Origin: Timema cristinae
Taxonomy: Eukaryota; Arthropoda; Insecta; Phasmatodea; Timematidae
NCBI GenBank assembly: GCA_039000515.1
Contig: JBCFYV010000001.1
Coordinates: forward strand, 60,975,267 to 61,039,266
Reading direction: 5' to 3'
DNA length: 64,000 nucleotides
The notes beneath the pieces are model-generated. The model saw nothing but the letters and a program-made list of their open reading frames with translations. It was not told the DNA's origin and did not search any database. The number at the start of each line of letters is the position of its first letter. Position 1 is the stretch's first letter. Positions 46,101-59,946 of the stretch are shown piece after piece. The position numbers were made by a program, and so were the translations under genes.

Positions 46101-49100
46101 AAGTAGGATGACCAGTACACAATTATAACTATCTAATAACAAAATAAGAATGACCAGTACACAATTATAACTATCTAATAACAAAGTAGGATGACCAGTA
46201 CACAATTATAACTATCTATTAACAAAGTAGGAATGACCAGTAAACTATCTAAATAACAAAGTAGGATGACCAGTATATAAACTATCTAATAACAAAAGTA
46301 GGATGACCAGTACACAATTATAACTATCTAATAACAAAAGTAGGATGAATCGTACACAATTATAACTATCTAATAACAAATAAGAATGACCAGTACACAA
46401 TTATAAACTATCTAATAACAAAAGATAGGATGACCAGTACACAATTATACTATCTAATAACAAAAGTAGGATGACCAGTACACAATTATAACTATCTAAT
46501 AACAAAAGTAAGATGACCAGTAACACAATTATAACTATCTAATAACAAAAGAGATGACCAGTACACAATTATAACTATCTAATAACAAAAGAAGAATGAC
46601 CAGTACACAATTATAACTATCTAATAACCAAAGAAGATGACCAGTACACAATTATAACTATCTAATAACAAAAGAAGAATGACCAGTACACAATTATAAC
46701 TATCTAATAACAAAGAAGATGACCAGTACACAATTATAACTATCTAATAACAAAAAGTAGGATGACCAGTACACAATTATAACTATCTAATAACAAAAGA
46801 AGAATGACCAGTACACAATTATAACTATCTAATAACCAATGAAGTAAGATAGACCAGTACACAATTATAACTATCTAATAACAAAAGTAGGATGACCAGT
46901 ACACAATTATAATATCTAATAACAAAAGAAGAATGACCAGTACACAATTATAACTATCTAATAACAAATATAGGATGACCAGTACACAATTATAACTATC
47001 TAATAACAAAAGAAGATGACCAGTACACAATTATAACTACTAATAACAAATAGGATGACCAGTACACAATTATAACTATCTAATAACAAAAGAAGAATGA
47101 CCAGTACACAATTATAACTATCTAATAACAAAAGTAGGATGACCAGTACACAATTATAACTATCTAATAACAAAAGTAAGAATGACCAGTAACACAATTA
47201 TAACTATCTAATAACAAAAGTAGGATGACCAGTACACAATTATAACTATCTAATAACAAAAAGTAATGACGTACACAATTATAACTATCTAATAACAAAA
47301 GTAGGATGACGTACATATAAACTATCTAATAACAAAAGTAGGATGACCAGTACACATTTAACTATCTAATAACAAAATAGGATGAAGTCATCACAATTAT
47401 AACTATCTAATAACAAAAGTAGAATGACCAGTACACAATTATAACTATCTAATAACAAAAGATAGATGACCAGTACACAATTATAACTATCTAATAACAA
47501 AAGTAGGATGACCAGTACACAATTATAACTATCTAATAACAAAAAAAATAAACCAGTACACAATTATAACTATCTAATAACAAAAGTAGGATGACCAGTA
47601 CACAATTATAACTATCTAATAACAAAAGTAGAATGACCAGTACACAATTATAACTATCTAATAACAAAAGAGGATGACCAGTACACAATTATAACTATCT
47701 AATAACAAAAGTAGGATGACCAGTACACAATTATAACTATCTAATAACAAAGAAGAATGACCAGTAACAATTATAACTATCTAATAACAAAAGTAGGATG
47801 ACCAGTACACAATTATAACTATCTAATAACAAAAGAGAGATGACAAGTAAACTCAATGTATAAACATATACTAAATAACAAAATAGAATGACCAGTACAC
47901 AATTATAACTATCTAATAACAAAAGAAGATGACCAGTACACAATTATAACTATCTAATAACAAAATAGGATGAGTACAGTAACACAATTATATAACTATA
48001 TCTAATAACAAAGTAGGATGACCAGTACACAATTATAAACTATCTAATAACAAAAGAAGAATGACCAGTACACAATTATAACTATCTAATAACAAAGTAG
48101 GATGACCAGTACACAATTATAACTATCTAATAACAAAAGAAGAATGACCAGCCAATTATAACTATCTAATAACAAAGTAGGATGACCAGTACACAATTAT
48201 AACTATCTAATAACAAAAGAAGAATGACCAGTACACAATTATAACTATCTAATAACAAAAGTAGATGACCAGTACACAATTATAACTATCTAATAACAAA
48301 GAGAATGACCATACACAATTATAACTATCTAATAAAAAAAAGTAGGATGACCAGTACACAATTATAACTATCTAATAACAAAATAGAATGATCAAGTACA
48401 CAATTTATAACTATCTAATAACAAAAGTAGGAATGACCAGTACACAATTTATAACTATCTAATAACAAGAAGTAGATGACCAGTACACAATTTTAACTAT
48501 CTAATAACAAAAGTAGGATGACCAGTACACAATTATAACTATCTAATAACAAAAGTAGATGACCAGTACACAATTTATAACTATCTAATAACAAAAGTAG
48601 GATGACAGTACACAATTATAACTATTAATAACAAAAGTAGAGATGACCAGTACACAATTATAACTATCTATAAAAAAAAAGTAGATGACCAGTATCACAA
48701 TTATAACTATCTAATAACAAAAGAGGATATGACCAGTACACAATTATAACTATCTAATAACCAAAAGAATGACCAGTACACAATTATAACTATCTAATAA
48801 CAAAAGTAGGATGACCAGATAACAATTATAACTATCTAATAACAAAAGTAAGAATGACCAGTAACAATTTATAACTATCTATAAAAAAAGTAGGATGACC
48901 AGTACACAATTATAACTATCTAATAACAAAAGAGGATGACCAGTACACAATTATAACTATCTAATAACCAAAAGTAGAATGACCAGTACACAATTATAAC
49001 TATCTAATAACAAAAAGTAGATGACCAGTACACAATTATAACTATCTAATAACAAAAGAAGAATGACCAGTAACAATTATAACTATCTAATAACAAAAGT

Positions 49101-52100
49101 AGGATGACCAGTACACATTATAAATTATCTAATACCATAAAGAAGAATGACCAGTATACAATTATAACTAGTCTAATAACCAAAGTAGGATTGACCAGTA
49201 CACAATTATAACTATCTAATAACAAAAGTAGGATGACCAGTACACAATTATAACTATCTAATAACAAAGAGAATGACCAGTACACAATTATAACTATCTA
49301 ATAACAAAGATAGGATGACCAGTACACAATTATAACTATCTAATAACAAAAGAAGATGACCAGTAAAACAATTATACTATCTAATAACAAAAGTAGGATG
49401 ACCAGTACACAATTATAACTATCTACTAATAACAAAAGAGGAATGACCAGTACACAATTATAACTATCTAATAACAAAAGTAGGATGACCAGTACACAAT
49501 TATAACTATCTAATAACAAAAAGGATATGACCAAGTACACAATTATAACTATCTAATAACAAAAGTAGATGACCAGTACACAATTATAACTATCTAATAA
49601 CAAAAGTAGATGACAGTACCAATTATAACTATCTAATAAAAAATAGGATGACCAGTACATTATAACTATCTAATAACAAAAGTAGATGACCAGTACACAA
49701 TTATAACTATCTAATAAAAAAGTAGGATGAATGTACACAATTATAACTATCTAATAACAAAAAAGAATGACAGTACACAATTATAACTATCTAATAACAA
49801 AAATAGGATGACCAGTACACAATTATAACTATCTAATAACAAAAGTAGGATGACCAGTACACAATTATAATACTATCTAATAACAAAAGTAGGATGACCA
49901 GTACACAATTATAACTATCTAATAACAAAAGAAGAATGACCAGTACACAATTATAACTATCTAATAACCAATGAAGAATAACCAGTACACAATTATAACT
50001 ATCTAATAACAAAAGTAGGATGACCAGTACACAATTATAACTATCTAATAACAAAAGAGAATGACCAGTACACAATTATAACTATCTAATAACAAAAGTA
50101 GGATGACCAGTACACAATTATAAACTATCTAATAACAAAAGAAGAATGACCAGTACACAATTATAACTATCTAATAACAACAGTAGGATGACCAGTACAC
50201 AATTATAACTATCTAATAACAAAAAGAAGAACGACCAGTACACAATTATAACTATCTAATAACCAAAGTAGGATGACCAGTACACAATTATAACTATCTA
50301 ATAACAAAATAAGAATGACCAGTACACAATTATAACTATCTAATAACAAAAGTAGGATGACCAGTACACAATTATAACTATCTATTAACTAAAGTAGGAT
50401 GACCAGTATAACTATCTAATAACAAAAGTAGGATGACCAGTATAACTATCTAATAACAAAAGTAGGATGACCAGTACACAATTATAACTATCTAATAACA
50501 AAAGTAGGATGAAATGTACACAATTATAACTATCTAATAACAAAATAAGAATGACCAGTACACAATTATAAACTATCTAATAACAAAAGAAGAATGACCA
50601 GTACACAATTATAACTATCTAATAACAAAAGAAGAATGACCAGTACACAATTAATAACTATCTAATAACCAATGAAGAATAACCAGTATACAATTATAAC
50701 TATCTAATAACAAAAGTAGGATGACCAGTACAAAATTATAACTATCTAATAACAAAAGAAGAATGACCAGTACACAATTATAACTATCTAATAACAAAAG
50801 TAGGATGACCAGTACACAATTATAACTATCTAATAACAAAAGTAGGATGACCAGTACACAATTATAGCTATCTAATAACCAAAGATGATGACCAGTACAC
50901 AATTATAAGTATCTAATAACAAAAAGTAGGATGACCAGTACACAATTATAACTATCTAATAACAAAAGAAGAATGACCAGTACACAATTATAACTATCTA
51001 ATAACCAAATGAAGAATAACCAGTACACAATTATAACTATCTAATAACAAAAGTAGGATGACCAGTACACAATTATAACTATCTAATAACAAAAAAGATG
51101 ACCAGTACACAATTATAACTATCTAATAACAAAAGTAGGATGACCAGTACACAATTATAACTATCTAATAACAAAAGAAGAATGACCAGTACACAATTAT
51201 AACTATCTAATAACAACAGTAGGATGACCAGTACACAATTATAACTATCTAATAACAAAAGAAGAACGACCAGTACACAATTATAACTATCTAATAACAA
51301 AGTAGGATGACCAGTACACAATTATAACTATCTAATAACAAAATAGAATGACCAGTACACAATTATAACTATCTAATAACAAAAGTAGGAATGACCAGTA
51401 CACAATTATAACTATCTAATAACAAAAGTAGGATGACCAGTACACAATTATACTATCTAATAACAAAAGAAGAATGACAAGTAAACAATTATAACTATCT
51501 AATAACAAAAGTAGGATGACCAGTACACAATTATAACTATCTAATAACAAAAGAAGAATGACCAGTACACAATTATAACTATCTAATAACCAAAGTAGGA
51601 TGACCAGTACACAATTATAACTATCTAATAACAAAAGTAGGATGACCAGTACACAATTATAGCTATCTAATAACCAAAGAAGAATGACCAGTACACAATT
51701 ATAAGTATCTAATAACAAAAGTAGGATGACCAGTACACAATTATAACTATCTAATAACAAAAGAAGAATGACCAGTAAACAATTATAACTATCTAATAAC
51801 AAAAGTAGGATGACAAGTACACAATTATAAATATCTAATAACAAAAGTAGGAATGACCAGTAACACAATTATAACTATCTAATAACAAAGTAGGATGACC
51901 AGTACACAATTATAACTATCTAATAACAAAAGTAGGATGACCAGTATAACTATCTAATAACAAAAATAGGATGACCAGTATAAACTATCTACATAACAAA
52001 AAGTAGGATGACCAGTACACAATTATAACTATCTAATAAACAAAAGTAGGATGAACTGTACACAATTATAACATATCTAATAACAAAATAAGAATGACCA

Positions 52101-55100
52101 GTACACAATTATAACTATCTAATAACAAAATAGGATAGACCATACACAATTATAACTATCTAATAACAAAAGTAGGATGACCAGTACACAATTATAACTA
52201 TCTAATAACAAGAGAGGAATGACCAGTACACAATTATAACTATCTAATAACCAAAGAAGAATGACCAGTACACAATTATAACTATCTAATAACAAAAGAA
52301 GAATGACCAGTACACAATTATAACTATCTAATAGCAAAAGTAGGATGACCAGTAAACAATTATAACTATCTAATAACAAAGTAGGATGACCAGTACACAA
52401 TTATAACTATCTAATAACAAAAGTAAGATGACCAGTACACAATTATAACTATCTAATAACCAAAGAAGAATGACCAGTACACAATTATAACTATCTAATA
52501 ACAAAGAAGAATGACCAGTAACAATTATAACTATCTAATAACAAAGAAGAGTGACCAGTACACAATTATAACTATCTAATAACAAAAGAGAATGACCAGT
52601 ACACAATTATAACTATCTAATAGCAAAAGTAGGATGACCAGTAAACAATTATAACTATCTAATAACAAAAGTAGGATGACCAGTACACAATTATAACTAT
52701 CTAATAACAAAGAAGAATGACCAGTACACAATTATAATATCTAATAAACCAATGAAAATAACCAGTACACAATTATAACTATCTAATAACAAAAGTAGGA
52801 TGACCAGTACACAAATTATAACTATCTAATAACAAAAGAAGAATGACAAGTACACAATTATAACTATCTAATAACAAATTTAGGAATGACCAGTACACAA
52901 TTATAACTATCTAATAACAAAAGAAGAATGACCAGTACACAATTATATAATCATATAATACACAAAAGTAGGATGACCAGTACACAATTATAACTATCTA
53001 ATAACAAAAGAAGAACGACCAGTACACAATTATAACTATTAATAACCAAAGTAGGATGACCAGTACACAATTATAACTATCTAATAACAAAATAAGAATG
53101 ACCAGTACACAATTATAAGTATCTAATAACAAAGTAGGATGACCAGTACACAATTATAAACTATCTATTAACTAAAGTAGGATGACCAGTAAACTATTAA
53201 TAACTACAAAAAGTAGGATGACCAGTATACTATCTGAATACAAAAGTAGGATGACCAGTACACAATTATAACTATCTAATAACAAAAGTAGGATGAAATG
53301 TACACAATTATAAATATCTAATAACAAAATAAGAATGACCAGTAAACAATTATAACTATCTAATAACAAAAGTAGGATGACCAGTACACAATTATAACTA
53401 TCTAATAACAAAAGAAGAATGACCAGTACACAATTATAACTATCTAATAACCAATGAAGAATAACCAGTACACAATTATAACTATCTAATAACAAATTTA
53501 GGATGACCAGTACACAATTATAACTATCTAATAACAAAAGAAGAATGACCAGTACACAATTATAACTATATAATAACAAAAGTAGGATGACCAGTACACA
53601 ATTATAACTATCTAATAACAAAAGAAGAACGACCAGTACACAATTATAACTATCTAATAACCAAAGTAGGATGACCAGTACACAATTATAACTATCTAAT
53701 AACAAAATAAGATGACCAGTACACAATTATAACTATCTAATAACAAAAGTAGGATGACCAGTACACAATTATAACTATCTAATTAACTAAAGTAGGATGA
53801 CCAGTATAACTATCTAATAACAAAAGTAGGATGACCAGTATAACTATCTAATAACAAAAGTAGATGACCAGTACACAATTATAACTATCTAATAACAAAA
53901 GTAGGATGAAATGTACACAATTAATAACTATCTAATAACAAAATAAGAATGACCAGTACACAATTATAACTATCTAATAACAAAAGTAGGATGACCAGTA
54001 CACAATTATAACTATCTAATAACAAAAGAAGAATGACCAGTACACAATTATAACTATCTAATAACCAAAGTAGGATGACCAGTACACAATTATAACTATC
54101 TAATAACAAAAGTAGGATGACCAGTACACAATTATAGCTATCTATTAACAAAAGTAGGATGACCAGTACACAATTATAACTATCTAATAACAAAAGTAGG
54201 ATGACCAGTACACAATTATAACTATCTAATAACAAAAGTAGGATGACCAGTACACAATTATAACTATCTAATAACAAAAGTAGGATGACCAGTACACAAT
54301 TATAACTATCTAATAACAATAAGACATAATACCAGTACATACACAATTATAACTATCTAATAACAAAAGTAGGATGACACAGTAACAATCAATAAACTAT
54401 ACTAAATTAATACAAAAGTAGAATGACCAGTACACAATTATAACTATCTAATAACAAAAGTAGGATGACCAGTACACAATTATAACTATCTAATAACAAA
54501 ATAAGAATGACCAGTACACAATTATAACTATCTAATAACAAAAGTAGGATGACCAGTACACAATTATAACTATCTAATAACAAAAGAAGATGACCAGTAC
54601 ACAATTATAACTATCTAATAACAAAAGTAGGATGACCAGTACACAATTATAACTATCTAATAACAAAAGTAGGATGACCAGTACACAATTATAACTATCT
54701 AATAACAAAAGTAAGATGACCAGTACACAATTATAACTATCTAATAACAAAAGTAGGATGACCAGTACACAATTATAACTATCTAATAACAAAAGAGAAT
54801 GACCAGTAACAATTATAACTATCTAATAACAAAAGTAGGATGACCAGTACACAATTATAACTATCTAATAACAAAAAGAAATGACCAGTACACAATTATA
54901 ACTATCTAATAACAAAAGTAGGATGACCAGTACACAATTATAACTATCTAATAACAAAAGTAGGATGACCAGTACACAATTATAACTATCTAATAACAAA
55001 GAAGAATGACCAGTACACAATTATAACTATCTAATAACAAAAGTAGGAATGACCAGTACACAATTATAACTATCTAATAACAAAAGTAGATGACCAGTAA

Positions 55101-58100
55101 CACAATTATAACTATCTAATAACAAAAGTAGGAAATGACAGTACACAATTATAAACTATCTAATAACAAAAGTAGATGACCAGTACACAATTATAACTAT
55201 CTAATAACAAAAGTAGGATGACCAGTACACAATTATAACTATCTAATAACAAAAGTAAGATGACCAGTACACAATTATAACTATCTAATAACAAAAGTAG
55301 GATGACCAGTACACAATTATAACTATCTAATAACAAAAGTAGGATGACCATTATAACTATCTAATAAAAAAATAGGATGACCATTATAACTATCTAATAA
55401 CAAAAGTAGGATGACCAGTACACAATTATAACTATCTAATAACAAAAGTAGGATGAACGTACACAATTATAACTATCTAATAACAAAAAAGAATGACCAG
55501 TACACAATTATAACTATCTAATAACAAAATAGGATGACCAGTACACAATTATAAACTATCTAATAACCAAAGTAGATGACCAGTACACAATTATAACTAT
55601 CTAATAACAAAAGAGTAATGACCAGTACACAATTATAACTATCTAATAACAAAAGAAGAATGACCAGTACACAATTATAACTATCTAATAACCAAAGTAG
55701 GATGACCAGTACACAATTATAACTATCTAATAACAAAAGTAGGATGACCAGTACACAATTATAGCTATCTATTAACAAAAGTAGGATGACCAGTACACAA
55801 TTATAACTATCTAATAACAAAAGTAGGATGACCAGTACACAATTATAGCTATCTAATAACCAAAGAAGAATGACCAGTACACAATTATAAGTATCTAATA
55901 ACAAAAGTAGGATGACCAGTACACAATTATAACTATCTAATAACAAAAGAAGAATGACCAGTAAACAATTATAACTATCTAATAACAAAAGTAGGATGAC
56001 AAGTACACAATTATAACTATCTAATAACAAAAGTAGGATGACCAGTACACAATTATAACTATCTAATAACAAAAGTAGGATGACCAGTACACAATTATAA
56101 CTATCTAATAACAAAATAAGAATGACCAGTACACAATTATAACTATCTAATAACAAAAGTAGGATGACCAGTACACAATTATAACTATCTAATAACAAAA
56201 GTAGGATGACCAGTACACAATTATAACTATCTAATCACAAAAGAAGAATGACCAGTACACAATTATAACTATCTAATAACAAAAGTAGGATGACCAGTAC
56301 ACAATTATAACTATCTAATAACAAAAGTAAGATGACCAGTACACAATTATAACTATCTAATAACAAAAGTAGGATGACCAGTACACAATTATAACTATCT
56401 AATATCCAAAGAAGAATGACCAGTACACAATTATAACTATCTAATAACAAAAGTAGGATGACCAGTACACAATTATAACTATCTTATAACCAAATAAGGA
56501 TGACCAGTACACAATTATAACTATCTAATAACCAAAGAAGGATGACCAGTACACAATTATAACTATCTAATAACCAAAGTAGGATGACCAGTACACAATT
56601 ATAACTATCTAATAACCAAAGAAGAATGACCAGTACACAATTATAACTATCTAATAACAAAAGTATGATGACCAGTACACAATTATAACTATCTAATAAC
56701 AAAATTAGGATGACCAGTACACAATTATAACTATCTAATAACAAAAGAAGAATGACCAGTACACAATTATAACTATCTAATAACAAAAGTAGGATGACCA
56801 CTACACAATTATAACTATCTAATAACAAAAGTAGGATGACCAGTACACAATTATAGCTATCTAATAACCAAAGAAGAATGACCAGTACACAATTATAAGT
56901 ATCCAATAACAAAAGTAGGATGACCAGTACACAATTATAACTATCTAATAACAAAAGAAGAATGACCAGTAAACAATTATAACTATCTAATAACAAAAGT
57001 AGGATGACCAGTACACAATTATAACTATCTAATAACAAAATAAGAATGACCAGTACACAATTATAACTATCTAATAACAAAATAAGAATGACCAGTACAC
57101 AATTATAACTATCTAATAACAAAAGTAGGATGATTAGTACACAATTATAACTATCTAATAACTAAAGTAGGATGACCAGTATAACTATCTAATAACAAAA
57201 GTAGGATGACCAGTATAACTATCTAATAACAAAAGTAGGATGACCAGTACACAATTATAACTATCTAATAACAAAAGTAGGATGAACTGTACACAATTAT
57301 AACTATCTAATAACAAAATAAGAATGACCAGTACACAATTATAACTATCTAATAACAAAAGTAGGATGACCAGTACACAATTATAACTATCTAATAACAA
57401 AAGAAGAATGACCAGTACACAATTATAACTATCTAATAACCAAAGAAGAATGACCAGTACACAATTATAACTATCTAATAACAAAATAAGAATGACCAGT
57501 ACACAATTATAACTATCTAATAGCAAAAGTAGGATGACCAGTACACAATTATAACTATCTAATAACAAAAGTAGGATGACCAGTACACAATTATAACTAT
57601 CTAATAACAAAAGAAGAATGACCAGTACACAATTATAACTATCTAATAACCAATGAAGAATAACCAGTACACAATTATAACTATCTAATAACAAAAGTAG
57701 GATGACCATTACACAATTATAACTATCTAATAACAAAAGAAGAATGACCAGTACACAATTATAACTATCTAATAACAAAAGTAGGATGACCAGTACACAA
57801 TTATAACTATCTAATCACAAAAGAAGAATGACCAGTACACAATTATAACTATCTAATAACAAAAGTAGGATGACCAGTACACAATTATAACTATCTAATA
57901 ACAAAAGTAAGATGACCAGTACACAATTATAACTATCTAATAACAAAAGTAGGATGACCAGTACACAATTATAACTATCTAATATCCAAAGAAGAATGAC
58001 CAGTACACAATTATAACTATCTAATAACAAAAGTAGGATGACCAGTACACAATTATAACTATCTTATAACCAAATAAGGATGACCAGTACACAATTATAA

Positions 58101-58695
58101 CTATCTAATAACCAAAGAAGGATGACCAGTACACAATTATAACTATCTAATAACCAAAGTAGGATGACCAGTACACAATTATAACTATCTAATAACCAAA
58201 GAAGAATGACCAGTACACAATTATAACTATCTAATAACAAAAGTATGATGACCAGTACACAATTATAACTATCTAATAACAAAATTAGGATGACCAGTAC
58301 ACAATTATAACTATCTAATAACCAAATAAGGATGACCAGTACACAATTATAACTATCTAATAACCAAATAACGATGACCGGTACACAATTATAACTATCT
58401 AATAACAAAAGTATGATGACCAGTACACAATTATAACTATCTAATAACAAAAGTAGGATGACCAGTACACATGTATAACTATCTAATAACAAAAGTAGGA
58501 TGACCAGTACACAATTATAACTATCTAATAACAAAAGTAGGATGACCAGTACACAATTATAACTATCTAATAACAAAAGAAGGATGACCAGTACACAATT
58601 ATAACTATCTAATAACCAAAGAAGGATGACCAGTACACAATTATAACTATCTAATAACAAAAGTAGGATGACCATTACACAATTATAACTATCTA
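43170..58695. repeat. 42-bp satellite-like array, about 15.5 kb, roughly 370 units
   Basis: Unit of 42 bp with AACAAAAGTAGGATGACCAG and TACACAATTATAACTATCTAAT. Main variants: GTAGGATGA or GAAGAATGA, AACC for AACA, AAATAAGAATG, CAATGAAGAATAACC, AAATTTAGG. Short 34-bp units lack CACAATTA (pairs at about 50.40, 53.80 and 57.18 kb). Since 42 is a multiple of 3, one minus-strand frame stays open and reads LLLLLDSYNCVLVI again and again (up to 291 codons, 43169-44044). Single-base gains and losses are dense from about 44.0 to 55.5 kb and rare after 55.6 kb. The array lies between the two opposite-facing Ty3/gypsy-type relics. Confidence 0.97.
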
Positions 58696-59182
58696 ATAAC
58701 CAAAGACCTACAAAATAAGTCTTCACATGACTTATCCTAACAAAATTAAATATTTTCCTCGAAAGGACGGGGTTCAATTCATCAAACCTCCCCTTCATGA
58801 TGAAAACAATTCTCATTTTAAACCACCATAAACTATCTAACTATACAAATTGTAAAAACACATGTTAAATATAACAAACAAACCCTTAGAAAAAATTAAC
58901 ATACTAATAGTATTGTTGCGAACCACACACCCCTTTCACATAACTAACAAAACAGCTTCCTCTTTTTTTCCATGAAATCATCAAATTATATTAATCTTTG
59001 TACAAAGATATATAGAACTGTCCTTCCTCTTTTATCTAATTGACATATGACCAAAACAAGATGAAGTGTCTTGGACAAAGAACTAAACTTTAGTCTCAAA
59101 GAAAGAGAAGAGAGAAGCTAGGAAAGGATAGCTACAGTAATCAAGACCTTTGGGCAATTTTAGGGCACGCAACAACATGGTG
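58696..59182. other. Unique AT-rich flank right of the big array
   Basis: No gene recognised. A minus-strand frame enters the array from unique sequence here (start at 58816, about 36 codons before the repeat), but no domain or splice signal supports it. Confidence 0.45.
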
Positions 59183-59632
<450 letters not shown>

Positions 59633-59898
59633 AGTACCGCGTCTTACTACCCATTCGGGTTATACGCACTTACGCTAATGTGTAATGGTAGGGTGATTGT
59701 GAGATGAAATGAAGGACCTACAGTTTAACGTGGAATCCGAACCATAGTGAAGGCCTGGCATTCCCCACATTCACAAGATGTCTTGTCAGAGGTGGAGGAA
59801 GGGTTTGGTAACCAGATAAATCTGTGCCGGGACCGAGGATTGAACCCCGGCCGCCAGCACCAAAGTCTGACACCTTACCCCTAGACCACCAGGTCACC
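59633..59898 (-). repeat. tRNA-derived SINE, copy 3
   Basis: Nearly identical to copy 2: minus strand begins GGTGACCTGGTGGTCTAGGG, has a perfect B box GGTTCAATCC at 59837-59846, and ends GCGTATAACCCGAATGGGTA then GTAAGACGCGGTAC. Possible imperfect target duplication: AACATGGTGCA before the ATT tract (59173-59183) and AACGTGGTACA after the head. Confidence 0.92.
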
Positions 59899-59946
59899 TA
59901 ACGTGGTACAAAGGTGGAAAAGAATTTTAAAAACTTATATATATTT

